DNA from: Thiohalobacter sp.
Lineage (GTDB): Bacteria > Pseudomonadota > Gammaproteobacteria > DSM-19610
Length of the DNA stretch: 61,436 bases
Direction: 5' to 3'
NCBI GenBank assembly: GCA_026984835.1
Contig: JALSRI010000100.1
Span: 1-61,436, forward strand
Below are positions 39,213 through 48,700 of the stretch, piece after piece. A program made the position numbers and the translations under genes. The notes beneath the pieces are model-generated. The model was not told the origin of the DNA, did not search any database, and was given only the letters and a program-made list of their open reading frames with translations. Positions within the stretch are counted from its first letter, which is position 1, and the number at the start of each line of letters is the position of its first letter.

Positions 39213-39821
39213 TTGAAGGAAACCATCGACGGCCCGGCCGGGCCGCTGGAACTGCTCGTCGACACCCCGACCGGGCCGCCCCGCGCCCTGGCCGTCCTCT
39301 GTCATCCCCATCCCCTCCACGGCGGCAGCCTGAACAACAAGGTCGTCCACCAGATGGCGCGCACCTTCACGGAGCTGGGCGCGGTGGCGGTGCGCTTCAA
39401 CTTCCGCGGCGTCGGCGCAAGCGCCGGCACGTTCGACGGGGGGGAGGGCGAGACCGGGGATCTGCTGGCCGTGGCGGACTGGGCGCGCGGCCGCTGGCCC
39501 GGTCTGCCGCTGTGGCTGGCCGGGTTTTCCTTCGGTGCCTGGGTGGCGTTGCGTGCCGCGCCGACGCTGCAACCCGACTGGCTGGTGACCGTGGCACCGC
39601 CGGTCAATCTGTACGACGTGCCGGCGCCGGCCGACCCCGCCCCGCGCTGGCTCCTGGTGCAGGGCAGCGCCGATGACATCGTGCCGGCCGGCGCCGTATC
39701 GGACTGGGTGCAGCGGCTGCGGCAGCCACCCGAAACGGTGCTGCTGGAGGGGGCCGGCCATTTCTTCCATGGCCGTCTCAACGAACTCAGGCAGGTGCTG
39801 GTCGAGCGCGCTCCGGTCTAG
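39213..39821 (+). CDS. Alpha/beta hydrolase, COG2945-type
   Basis: The roughly 202-residue product has LAVLCHPHPLHGGSLNNKVV near the start, FNFRGVGASAGTFDGGEGE, the nucleophile elbow LAGFSFGAW (G-x-S-x-G), the Asp in VQGSADDIVP and the His in GAGHFFHG, a full alpha/beta-hydrolase triad. No ATG precedes the conserved region; TTG 39213 (LKETIDGPAGPLEL) is the best start and lies 4 bp after the previous stop. Longer upstream frames run through the 76-residue gene out of phase. Substrate unknown. Confidence 0.75.
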   Translation: MKETIDGPAGPLELLVDTPTGPPRALAVLCHPHPLHGGSLNNKVVHQMARTFTELGAVAVRFNFRGVGASAGTFDGGEGETGDLLAVADWARGRWPGLPLWLAGFSFGAWVALRAAPTLQPDWLVTVAPPVNLYDVPAPADPAPRWLLVQGSADDIVPAGAVSDWVQRLRQPPETVLLEGAGHFFHGRLNELRQVLVERAPV

Positions 39822-39994
39822 AGCCGCATGCGCTGCTCCGCGAAGCGGAATACATCGCGCGCCGAGGTGAAGGTCTTGGGCTGAACGCGATCCTCGATGA
39901 CACAGGCCCAGTAGGCCGGCTGGGTGCCGCCCTTGAATACCGGGCTGGCGATGACGGGACGACCGTTGATTATTTTTTCTACTTTTGCGTTCAT
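39818..39994 (-). CDS. Small hypothetical protein
   Basis: This 58-residue product starts MNAKVEKIINGRPVIASPVF at ATG 39994, preceded by GCGGAGAACGTC, a usable ribosome-binding site. The rest is GGTQPAYWACVIEDRVQPKT and FTSARDVFRFAEQRMRL, with no signal peptide or membrane helix. It ends convergently with the hydrolase gene, overlapping its stop by 4 bp. A longer in-frame extension to 40195 has low coding character. Family not recognised. Confidence 0.55.
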   Translation of the reverse strand: MNAKVEKIINGRPVIASPVFKGGTQPAYWACVIEDRVQPKTFTSARDVFRFAEQRMRL

Positions 39995-40367
39995 GACGTT
40001 CTCCGCGGCGCCGTTTCTTCTGCCCGAAATCCAGCAAGCAGCGTGCCACAAGCGCCAAGTGTTTCTCTTCCGGGCAAAATACGACGATCCCGGCGGCCCG
40101 GCGGAGTTATCGTAACAGAAGTGTAAGATTGCCCAACAAGGGTGGGCGCCCGTCAGGGGGCTTGTGAGTCGCAAGGGCTTGTCCCGGGGCGACATTCCCT
40201 TGTCGGGGCGACCCGGCCCGCCATGTCAGGAATTCCGACAATCTGTAGCAGGAGCCGGCAGGTCCGGCGGCCGGCCGTGCCCGGTTGGCATAATGGCGTT
40301 TTTTTCGCGCCACAAACGACCGGAACAGGCATAATCGCGACATCGTCCCCGAGTATCACCCGGCTCC
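39995..40367. other. Intergenic region upstream of gspA
   Basis: This 370-bp stretch holds no supported gene. It includes imperfect GC inverted repeats such as CCGGCAGGTCCGGCGGCCGG near 40250. A CATAAT hexamer near 40289 could be the -10 of gspA, but no -35 partner was found. Nothing else was recognised. Confidence 0.4.
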
Positions 40368-42089
40368 ATGTACGAAAAGCACTTTGGCCTGACAGAACGC
40401 CCCTTTTCCATTGCGCCCGATCCGCGCTTCCTCTATATGAGTCCGCGCCACCGCGAGGCGCTGGCGCACCTGTTGTACGGGGTCGGCGAGGGTGGCGGCT
40501 TCGTCCAGCTCACCGGCGAGGTCGGCACCGGCAAGACCACGGTATGCCGCTGCCTGCTGGAGCAGCTGCCGGGGGACGTGGACGTGGCGCTGATACTGAA
40601 TCCGCGCCTGACCGGCCTGGAGCTGATCGCCAGTCTGTGCGACGAACTGGGCGTCGACTACCCGGCCGGCACCACCAGCACCAAGGTGCTCATCGACGCG
40701 CTCAACCAGCGGTTGCTGGAGGCGCACGCCGGCGGGCGGCGTACGGTGATGATCATCGACGAGGCCCAGAACCTGAGCGCCGAGGCGCTGGAGCAGGTGC
40801 GGCTGCTGACCAACCTGGAGACCAACCGCGAGAAGCTGTTGCAGATCATTCTCATCGGTCAGCCCGAACTGCGCGACCTGCTGGCGCGCGATGACCTGCG
40901 CCAGCTCTCCCAGCGCATCACCGCCCGCTGCCACCTGGTGCCCATCGGCCGCGCCGAGACGGCGGCCTATATCCGCCATCGGCTGCAGGTCTGCGGCGCC
41001 ACCGAGGCCCTGTTCAGCGAACGCGCCGTGGACCGGGTGCATCGCCTGTCCGGCGGTGTGCCGCGCCTGATCAACGTCTTGTGCGACCGCGCCCTGCTGG
41101 GCGCCTTCGTGGAAGGCAAGCGGCGCGTCGACCCGGCCGTGGTGCGCCGCGCCGCCCGCGAGGTGCTGCCCGAGGAGGGCGTGGGGCGCAGCGGCCGGCG
41201 CTGGTGGCTGCTGGCGGCGGCGATCGGCTTCGTGGCGCTCCTGATCGCCTGGCAATACCCGCGCGTGAATCGCCTGCTGCGGGTCGCCGATCCCGGCCTG
41301 GCGCTCGAAGAACCCCGCCCGGTAACACCCGCGGTGGCGTCCGCCACCGGGGTTGCGCCCGCTGCCCCGCAGCCGGCCCCGGTCCCCGTTGGCGGCGTCG
41401 GCGACGATGCCCTGGCCGGGGTGGCGGCGCTGGAAGGGCAGCCCGCCGCGACCGCCGACGCGTCGTTGCAACAGGTGCTGGAACAGGCGTCCCCGCGGGC
41501 GTCCGCACATGCCTGGCAGGCGCTGTTCGGGCGCTGGCGACAGCAGACGAGCGCCGCCACCGACGCCCGCGCCTGTGCCCGGGCGGTGCAGGTCGGGCTG
41601 CGCTGCCTGCGGCAGGGCGGCAGCTGGCAGGCGGTGCTGCGCTACGACCGGCCGTTGCTGATACTGCTGACCGCGCCCGGCGGGCGCTGGGTGCCGGTGC
41701 TGGTGGAGTCCGTGCAGGGGGACCAGGCTCACGTGCAGGTGGACGGCCGCTACCTGGATGTCGGCATCGATGAACTGCTCGCGCGCTGGTATGGCGAATA
41801 CCGCCTCTTGTGGAAGCCGCCGCCCGGCGGGCGCGCCGTGCTGACGCCGGGCGACCGCGGCCCCGGGGTGCGCTGGTTGCGCGAACGGCTCAGGGAAGCG
41901 ACCGGTGCGGCCGCCATCGGCCGCGATCCGGACCTGTTCGACCAGGGGCTCAAGGTGCTGGTGCAGCAGTTCCAGCGCTCCCAGGATCTGGACACGGACG
42001 GTGTCGCCGGGGCGCGCACCATCATCCGTCTCAATACCGTCACCCGCCAGCCGGGCATTCCGCGCCTGCTGCTGACCGGCCAGGGTTGA
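40368..42089 (+). CDS. gspA: GspA/ExeA-type ATPase with peptidoglycan-binding C-terminus
   Basis: This 573-residue protein starts MYEKHFGLTERPFSIAPDPRF, the canonical ExeA start. Walker A is LTGEVGTGKTTV (about residue 48) and Walker B is VMIIDEAQNLSAEAL. After an AAA domain of about 270 residues comes one TM helix (WWLLAAAIGFVALLIAWQYP), a C39-like papain-fold region and a C-terminal peptidoglycan-binding module (GDRGPGVRWLRERLREAT, LDTDGVAGARTIIRLN). GspAB inserts the type II secretin through the peptidoglycan. It lies 5 bp upstream of gspB; no gspC-O genes are present. Confidence 0.92.
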   Translation: MYEKHFGLTERPFSIAPDPRFLYMSPRHREALAHLLYGVGEGGGFVQLTGEVGTGKTTVCRCLLEQLPGDVDVALILNPRLTGLELIASLCDELGVDYPAGTTSTKVLIDALNQRLLEAHAGGRRTVMIIDEAQNLSAEALEQVRLLTNLETNREKLLQIILIGQPELRDLLARDDLRQLSQRITARCHLVPIGRAETAAYIRHRLQVCGATEALFSERAVDRVHRLSGGVPRLINVLCDRALLGAFVEGKRRVDPAVVRRAAREVLPEEGVGRSGRRWWLLAAAIGFVALLIAWQYPRVNRLLRVADPGLALEEPRPVTPAVASATGVAPAAPQPAPVPVGGVGDDALAGVAALEGQPAATADASLQQVLEQASPRASAHAWQALFGRWRQQTSAATDARACARAVQVGLRCLRQGGSWQAVLRYDRPLLILLTAPGGRWVPVLVESVQGDQAHVQVDGRYLDVGIDELLARWYGEYRLLWKPPPGGRAVLTPGDRGPGVRWLRERLREATGAAAIGRDPDLFDQGLKVLVQQFQRSQDLDTDGVAGARTIIRLNTVTRQPGIPRLLLTGQG

Positions 42090-42094
42090 GCCTC

Positions 42095-42772
42095 ATGTCC
42101 TATATATTGGAAGCCTTGAAGAAAGCCGAGCAGCAGCGTGAACTGGGCAGCGTTCCGGGCATCGACGCGGCCCAGGAGACGCCGCCTTCGCCGCGCCGCA
42201 GCCGCTGGTGGTGGGTGCTGGGCGGCCTGCTGCTGCTGAACCTGGCGCTGGTCGCGGTGCTGATGTGGCCGGCGCCGGCGCAGCGCGGCGCCCCGGTCGC
42301 CGGCGTGGGCCGGGACCTGCCGCCGCGCCCGCCACCGGCCGGCGCGGATGGCCGTGTCGATCCGGCGGTCGCGGCGGTGAAGCCGTCTCCCCCGCTGCGG
42401 TCGACGGCGGCCGCGGCGGCGCCGCCACCCCCCCCTGTGCCACCACCGGCAGCCCGCAGTGCTGCCGTGGTCGCAGCGCCGCCCCCGGTTCCGGCACCAC
42501 CGCCGCGCGAGGCATCGCCCCGGCCGGCGCCGGCCCGGTCGCTGCCCGTCTGGCCGCAGATACCCACGGCCCTGTTCGACCGCCTGCAAGGCGGCCTGCA
42601 GCTCGACGTGCACGTCTACGACCGCCAGCCCGGGCGGCGTTTCGTCCTGCTCAACCTGCGCAAATACCGGGAAGGAGAGCAGCTTCGCGAAGGCCCGCTG
42701 CTGGAAGAGATCACCCCGGAGGGGGTCATCCTGTCGTTCCAGGGCCAACGTTTCCGGGTGCTCGCACAATAG
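42095..42772 (+). CDS. gspB: GspB-like general secretion protein
   Basis: This 225-residue protein starts MSYILEALKKAEQQRELGSV, the diagnostic N-terminus of GspB/ExeB. A TM helix (WWWVLGGLLLLNLALVAVLM) is followed by a long Pro/Ala-rich periplasmic linker and a compact C-terminal domain (LQLDVHVYDRQPGRRFVLLN). The last residues, EGVILSFQGQRFRVLAQ, match the conserved GspB tail. It should pair with GspA in a membrane complex. The long Ala/Pro segment is low complexity and normal for the family. Confidence 0.9.
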   Translation: MSYILEALKKAEQQRELGSVPGIDAAQETPPSPRRSRWWWVLGGLLLLNLALVAVLMWPAPAQRGAPVAGVGRDLPPRPPPAGADGRVDPAVAAVKPSPPLRSTAAAAAPPPPPVPPPAARSAAVVAAPPPVPAPPPREASPRPAPARSLPVWPQIPTALFDRLQGGLQLDVHVYDRQPGRRFVLLNLRKYREGEQLREGPLLEEITPEGVILSFQGQRFRVLAQ

Positions 42773-42824
42773 TAACCCGGCATACTGGGTTGCCGGGTTG
42801 ATAACACAAGAACAAGGAATGAAC

Positions 42825-44333
42825 ATGTACCGTACCCTTGGCGCCCTGTGCCTGCTGCTGGCCGCTTGTGCGGCACCCCCGGTCGCCTCGGCCCGAAGCG
42901 ATACCACCCATCGCCTGGTGCTGCGCATCGCGGACAGCGACAGACGCGTCCTGCAGTCGGTGCGCAGCCGCCAGCCGCTGCCGGGACTGAGCCTGAACGG
43001 ACAGCCGTTGACGCTGGTGCACCGCCCGGACGCGCACACGGTGGTGGTGCGTCTGCCGCGGGAAATGACGCTCGCCGAGGCCCGGCAGATGGCCCGGGAA
43101 CTGCTTGCCGATCCGATGGTGGAAGCGGCCGAACCCGATCGGCGCGTCTACCCGGCGTTCACGCCCAACGACACCTTCTACCCGGAGCAGTGGTACCTGT
43201 TCGACGCCAACAGCGGCATCAACGCCGACCTCGCCTGGGATCGCGGCACCGGGTCTTCCGCCGTCGTCATCGCCGCCCTGGACTCCGGCATCCTGCCGCA
43301 CGCCGACCTCGACATGGCGCGGGTGCTGCCCGGCTATGACTTCATCAGCGATCCGGTGACCGCCAACGACGGCGATGGCCGTGACCCGGATCCCACCGAC
43401 CCCGGCGACGCCGTCGCGGCGGGCGAGTGCGGGCCCGGCGAGCCGGCCGAGCCCAGCAGCTGGCACGGCCTGGCCGTGGCCGGCGTCATGGTGGCCACCC
43501 CCGACAACAGCCTGGGCGTCGCCGGCATCGATTTCGGCGCCCGGCTGCTGCCGGTGCGGGTACTGGGCAAGTGCGGCGGCTTCCTGTCCGATATCGTTGC
43601 CGCCATGCGCTGGGCGGCCGGCCTGCCGGTGCCCGGCGTTCCGCTCAATACCACGCCTGCGCGCGTCATCAACCTCAGCCTGGGCGGCGAGGGCGCCTGC
43701 ACCGACCGGGAGCAGAGCGCCATCGACGAAGTCGTCGCCGCCGGCGCCGTCGTCGTCGTGGCGGCCGGCAACGAGGGCGGCGACGTATCCCTGCGTACCC
43801 CCGCCAATTGCCGGGGTGTGATCACGGTGTCGGCGGTGGGCCGGTCCGCGGACCTGGCGTCCTACGCCAACTTCGGCGCCGCCGTCGACCTCAGCGCGCC
43901 GGGCGGCAGCGGTGGCCAGGGGATCATGACCTTGTCGAACAACGGCAGCCCGGCGCCGTCCACGGATGCCCTGGCCCTGGTGCTCGGCACCAGTTTCGCC
44001 ACGGCGCAGGTGTCGGCGGTGTCGGCACTGATGCTGGCGCTGAACGACTCGCTGGATGCCTGCACCGTGGAGCAGACACTGAAGGCAACGGTGCGCGCCT
44101 TCCCCGCCGGTTCCACCTGCACCACCACGCGCTGCGGGGCGGGGCTGCTGGATGCCGACGCCGCCCTGGCCGCGTCCCTCGATCCGGCTGCCGCCGTCGC
44201 CGCCTGCAGTGCCGGCGGCGGTGGCGGCGGTGGTGGTGGCTGCAGCCTGGCGGCGGGTGGAAGGCCGGATCCGCTGTGGCTGCTGCTGGCGCTCGCCACC
44301 CTGCTGCGGCGCTGGCGCAGCGGACGTCGGTGA
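42825..44333 (+). CDS. Secreted S8 (subtilisin) peptidase with C-terminal sorting-type tail
   Basis: This 502-residue protein has a signal peptide with a Cys (LGALCLLLAACAAPPVASA). An inhibitor-I9-like propeptide precedes the catalytic domain. The triad is Asp in IAALDSGILPHADLD, His in SSWHGLAVAGV and Ser in LGTSFATAQVSA, with the oxyanion Asn in AAGNEGGD. The C-terminus is a Gly9 run, Cys, then a hydrophobic helix (DPLWLLLALATLL) and RRWRSGRR, a GlyGly-CTERM-like sorting tail. AAGGA six bases before ATG 42825 sets the start; ATG 42819 is possible. Adjacent GspAB suggests type II export. Confidence 0.87.
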   Translation: MYRTLGALCLLLAACAAPPVASARSDTTHRLVLRIADSDRRVLQSVRSRQPLPGLSLNGQPLTLVHRPDAHTVVVRLPREMTLAEARQMARELLADPMVEAAEPDRRVYPAFTPNDTFYPEQWYLFDANSGINADLAWDRGTGSSAVVIAALDSGILPHADLDMARVLPGYDFISDPVTANDGDGRDPDPTDPGDAVAAGECGPGEPAEPSSWHGLAVAGVMVATPDNSLGVAGIDFGARLLPVRVLGKCGGFLSDIVAAMRWAAGLPVPGVPLNTTPARVINLSLGGEGACTDREQSAIDEVVAAGAVVVVAAGNEGGDVSLRTPANCRGVITVSAVGRSADLASYANFGAAVDLSAPGGSGGQGIMTLSNNGSPAPSTDALALVLGTSFATAQVSAVSALMLALNDSLDACTVEQTLKATVRAFPAGSTCTTTRCGAGLLDADAALAASLDPAAAVAACSAGGGGGGGGGCSLAAGGRPDPLWLLLALATLLRRWRSGRR

Positions 44334-44337
44334 ACCC

Positions 44338-44796
44338 ATGCTGAAAGCCATACAGGACTTCTTCCGTACGCGACTGCGGGCCGCCGGACCGGAAGGCCGT
44401 CACGACGACAAGGCGCTGCAACTTGCCACCGCGGCGCTGTTGTTCGAGATGGTGCGCGCCGATCACGAAGCGGGCAGCGACGAACGCGAGGTCGTCGAGC
44501 GGTCGCTGCGCAGCACCTTCGACCTGGACGAGAGCGAGACGCAGGCGCTGGCCGCACTGGCGGAGCAGGAGGCCGAGGAGGCCGTTTCCCTGTACCAGTT
44601 CACCGCCCTGATCAATCGTCATTTCACGCCGCAGGACAAGGTGCGGGTGGTGGAGATGCTGTGGCGGGTGGCCTGGGCGGACGGTCGCCTGCATCCCTAC
44701 GAAGAGGCTCTGGTGCGCAAGATCGCTGACCTAATCCACGTCCCGCATCGCGATTTTATCCAGGCAAAACACAGGGTTCAGGGCCAACAGTCCTGA
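44338..44796 (+). CDS. TerB-like protein (COG4103)
   Basis: This 152-residue soluble protein starts MLKAIQDFFRTRLRAAGPEG. It carries the TerB pattern: LQLATAALLFEMVRADHEAG, DEREVVERSLRSTFDLDESE, WRVAWADGRLHPYEEALVRK, with acidic metal-binding-type residues (D-x-E, D-G-x-L-x-x-x-E). This family is often annotated as tellurite resistance TerB or DUF533-like; function is unknown here. It lies 4 bp after the protease stop. An inverted repeat GGTTCAGG/CCTGAACC (44775-44799) overlaps its stop codon. Confidence 0.8.
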   Translation: MLKAIQDFFRTRLRAAGPEGRHDDKALQLATAALLFEMVRADHEAGSDEREVVERSLRSTFDLDESETQALAALAEQEAEEAVSLYQFTALINRHFTPQDKVRVVEMLWRVAWADGRLHPYEEALVRKIADLIHVPHRDFIQAKHRVQGQQS

Positions 44797-44820
44797 ACCG
44801 GCCGGTTGTCTCCAGGCAAA

Positions 44821-44850
44821 GAAAAAGGCAGCCTGGCGGCTGCCTTTCAG
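44821..44850 (-). terminator. Intrinsic terminator downstream of HU gene
   Basis: On the minus strand GAAAGGCAGCC-GCCA-GGCTGCCTTTTTC forms a stable stem followed by TTTTTCTTTG. It lies about 80 bp beyond the HU stop, and its stem could also stop the convergent TerB-like transcript. Confidence 0.75.
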
Positions 44851-44930
44851 GTATCGGATCTCGTTGTGCTTGTTCGGGCTTCCCGGCCTGGTCGCCTGCG
44901 TGATCCCTGTGCCGGCTGCGGGCAGGCCCC

Positions 44931-45299
44931 TCAGACCATGTCTTTCAGGCCCTTCAGCGCCAGCACCTTGACCACGTTGCGCGCCGGCTTGGCCTTGAAC
45001 ACCATCGGCTCGCCCGTGAACGGATTGACACCCTTGCGCGCCTTGGTGGCGGGTTTGCGAACGACCTTGATCTTCATCAGGCCGGGCACCGTGTACACGC
45101 CCGGACCGCTGCGTTTCAGGTCGCGCTTGATCAGCATCGTCATTGCCTCGAACACGGCGCCGACGTCCTTCTTGGTAAGCCCGGTCTTGTCTGCGATATA
45201 CGAGAAAGTCTCGGCTTTGGTGGTGGGTTTCTTTACCGCCTTGGCAGATGCCTTTTTCTTGGCGGATTTCTTTGCGGCGCTCTTTTTCTTCACGGCCAT
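44931..45299 (-). CDS. HU-family DNA-binding protein with histone-H1-like lysine-rich N-terminus
   Basis: This 122-residue protein has two parts. Residues 1-28 (MAVKKKSAAKKSAKKKASAK and beyond) are a Lys/Ala tail like histone H1. Residues 29-122 are an HU/IHF fold: SYIADKTGLTKKDVGAVFEA, PGVYTVPGLMKIKVVRKPAT, the arm ARKGVNPFTGEPMVFKAKPA and a terminal VVKVLALKGLKDMV. It likely compacts or bends DNA in the nucleoid. The ATG follows TAGGAGCTGAGTGC. HU proteins with such tails are known in other bacteria and can be regulatory; the specific role here is unknown. Confidence 0.9.
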   Translation of the reverse strand: MAVKKKSAAKKSAKKKASAKAVKKPTTKAETFSYIADKTGLTKKDVGAVFEAMTMLIKRDLKRSGPGVYTVPGLMKIKVVRKPATKARKGVNPFTGEPMVFKAKPARNVVKVLALKGLKDMV

Positions 45300-45782
45300 G
45301 CACTCAGCTCCTATTTCGATTGTTGGCTGGGAAAGTGACGGCGCAAAGATAGCACAAAGAAAAAAAAGTGGAAGCCCTAAATGCGATTTCAGGCCTGTTT
45401 TTTACTTGTGAAACCCGAATCGTCAAATTCCTGTTGGTATCGATGTGCTGCGAATGCAGTGTATCCGTTGCAGGTATGAATCCTGCTTGTTGCATTGCGC
45501 GCCGGGTGATCGAACGAACAGGGGGCCTGGCCATCGTCGCCGGCCCGGTGCACGCCGCGCCGGAAAATTTTACAGGGGCAAACAGCACCTGTTTCACGCC
45601 GTCGCCGACGGGCACCGGCGCTGTGTTCTGTGACCGGCTTCACAGCCCGCCTGGTGTGGTTGCGACCACTAAGCATTCATCCTCGCCGGCCGATAGAACG
45701 GGGGTGCGGCCGGCGCTGCAGGCGTGACGGCCGCCGCCATTCCCCGGAGCATGACAGACAGGTGCCGCAGAGCGGTTGACGG
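45300..45782. other. Intergenic region between HU gene and the giant cNMP/FGE gene
   Basis: This is a 480-bp divergent spacer. The HU-proximal 150 bp is relatively AT-rich with a long A/T run (45359-45368), suitable for a minus-strand promoter (GCTATCTTT at about 45348). The rest is GC-rich, with no recognised RNA or gene. Short frames on both strands lack coding features. Confidence 0.4.
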
Positions 45783-48700
45783 ATGATGGGAGCTGCAAAA
45801 AAACTCTTGGACAAGAAAGCGTTGCGGGATTTCATCCCAATCAATGCATTATCCCCGGCACACATCGAAGAGATTTCCAAGAAGGCCGTCATCGAGCAGG
45901 TTCGTTCCGGTCGCTACGTGTTCAAGGCGGGTGACAGGGACAACCAGTCGGTCTACCTGCTGGAGGGCAAGGTGGAACTGGTGGGCGACGGCCGCAAGGT
46001 GGTGGGCACCGTCACCGCCGGCACCGACAGCGCGCGTCATCCCCTCGCGCACAAGCAGCCACGCCAGATCTCGGTACGCGCCAGCGGAGCCGTGACGGTC
46101 GCGCGCGTCGATTCGAGCCTGTTGGATGTGCTGCTGACCTGGGACCAGTCGTCCGGATACGACGTGGTCGAGATCGACTCCGCAGAAGAGGGCGAGGACT
46201 GGATGACCCGCATGCTCCAGTCCGAGGCCTTTCTCCGCCTGCCGCCGTCAAATATCCAGCAGTTGCTGATGCGCATGGATGCCGTCAGCGCCCGGGCCGG
46301 CGACGTCATCGTGCGGCAGGGCGACGAAGGCGACTATTTCTACATCGTCAAGAGCGGGCGCCTGGCAGTCAGCCGTCGGCCCTCCTCGCACGGCCGCGAC
46401 GTGGTGCTGGCGGAGCTGTCCGGCGGCGCCTGTTTCGGCGAGGAAGCCCTGGTTTCGGACAGCAAGCGCAACGCCACGGTGACCATGATCACCGACGGCT
46501 CCCTGATGCGTCTGGCCAAGAACGACTTCGATGAACTGTTGCGCACGCCGCTGGTGCACGAAATCGACTATCCCCAGGCGCAACGCATGATCGCCGAGGG
46601 GGCGGAACTGCTCGATGTGCGCCTGCCGGGTGAATTCGTCAACCAGTCCATCCGCGGCAGCCGCAACCTGCCGCTCTCCGCGCTGCGCGACCGGCTGTCG
46701 GAACTCGATAGCAGTCGCAAATACATCCTCTGCTGCGACACCGGGCGGCGCAGCGCTTCCGCTGCCTTCGTGCTCGGCCAGCGCGGCTTCGAAGTCTACG
46801 TGCTGGCCAACGGCCTGGCCGACGTGCCGTCGCAGGACCTCGAGAACCCCGATGCGCCGGTGCAGGACGGGTCGCCGCCGGAAGCCGAGGTCATACCTTT
46901 CGGCGCCGAGCCGGCCGCCGGCGGCCAGGACGACAGCGGCGGGCCCGTGCAGGCGGAGCTGGAGCAGGCGCGCCAGCGCATCGCCGAACTGGAGCGGCAG
47001 CTGCACGAGCAGGGCGCGGAGCAGCAGCGGTTGCAGGCGCGCATGGAAGAGGTGGAACAGGAAGCCAGCCGCCGCGATCAGGCGCGGCAGCAGGAGATCG
47101 AGCGGCTGCAGGCCGCGGCGGAGGCGGCGCGCGGCCAGCAGGACGGGCTGCTGGAGCAGCTGCGCAGCGAAAAGCGGCAACTGCAGGAAGCGCTGCACAC
47201 CGAGCAGCAACGTGCGTTGCAGGCCAGCCGCGAACTCGAGCGCGAGCTGTCCTCGGTGCGGGACGACTACCAGCAGCTGGGCCAGCGGGCCAGCGCCCTG
47301 GCCGGCGAACGCGATGCGGTGCGCGCCGAGCGCGACGAACTGCAGCAGAAGCTGGACGCCCTGCAGGCCGACCGGGAGCTCGCCAGTGGCGAGCAGGCGG
47401 CCCGGATCGAGGAACTGCGCGCCCGGCTGCAGGAGCGCGAAGCGGCGCTGCAGGAACAGCAGCAGGGTCGTACCGAGCTGGAAGCACGCCTGCAGGCGCA
47501 TCGGCAACAACAGGTCGAACTGGAAGCACGGCTGGAAGCGCAGGCCGACGAACTGGTGCGCCTGGAAGCAGCGCATACCGGTCTGCAGTCGCAGAATGAA
47601 GCGCTCGCGGTCGAGCGGGACGCGCTGCGCGGCAAACTGGAAGATGCGGCAGCCGCCAACCGCGCCCTGGCCGACGACAAGCAGGCCCTGCAGGCGCAAC
47701 TCGAGTCCGTGCAGGGCGAGCTGGGCGCGCTGGAGGCGGATCAGGGCAAGGCGCTGGCGGATCTCGAGCAGCGCCTGCAGGACGGCATCGCCGAACGCGA
47801 TGCCGCGCGCGAAGAGCTGCAGGCCGCTCGGCAGCGTCTCGCCGAGGCCGCGGAACGCGAACAGGCGCACGCCGGCCGGCTGCGCGAGCTGGAGGAGCGC
47901 CTGGATGCCGAACGTCGCGAACTCGAGTCCGATCTCGACACCGCCCGCCGGGCGCTGGCGCGCGCCCAGGGCGAGCAGCAGAACGTCCTGCGTGAACAGG
48001 GGCGGCTGACGGATGCGCTGCGCAAGGCGGAGCAGCGCATGGAGCAGCAGCAGCTCGAGCACGACAGCGAACTGCACCGCCTGCGCAAGGAGCTCGAAAA
48101 GGCCGGCGGCGAGGCGGACGCCGCGCTGGTGGCCGAGGTGGCGGCACTGGAATCGCAGCTCGGCGAGGTTCGCCAGCAGGCCGCTGCCCTGGAATCGGAA
48201 CTGAACGGCCTGCGGGCCGAGAAGGAGGATGCCCGGGGTGCCGCCGATACCCGGGTGACGGAGCTCGAACAGGAGCTTGCATCCCTGCAGCGGCAGCTGC
48301 AGCAGGCCCGGGACAGCGCGCGGCAGGCCGAACAGCAGCTGCTGGAAGCCAACCAGGCCGCCAACGAGGAAATGACCGTCAGGCTGGAGGCGGAAGAGGA
48401 AGCGCGTCGCCAGTTGCAGGGCGAGGTCGAGGCGTTGCGCGCCGGCCAGGACGAGCGTGGCCGCCGTGTGCTGGAACTCGAGCAGCAGCTCGAGGCCCTG
48501 CAGCAGGAACTCGCCCAGGCCCGTTCGGCGGCCGGGGATGCGCAGCAGCTGGCGGTGCTGGAACAGCAGCTGCAGGCCGGGGAACAGGCCAGGGAGGAAC
48601 TGGAAGCCCGCCTGCAACAGCTCGAAGAGGCGCGCGACGCGGCGCTGGGCGAGGCCGATGCGGCGCGCCAGGAGGCGGACCGCCTGCGGGCGGAAGCGGA

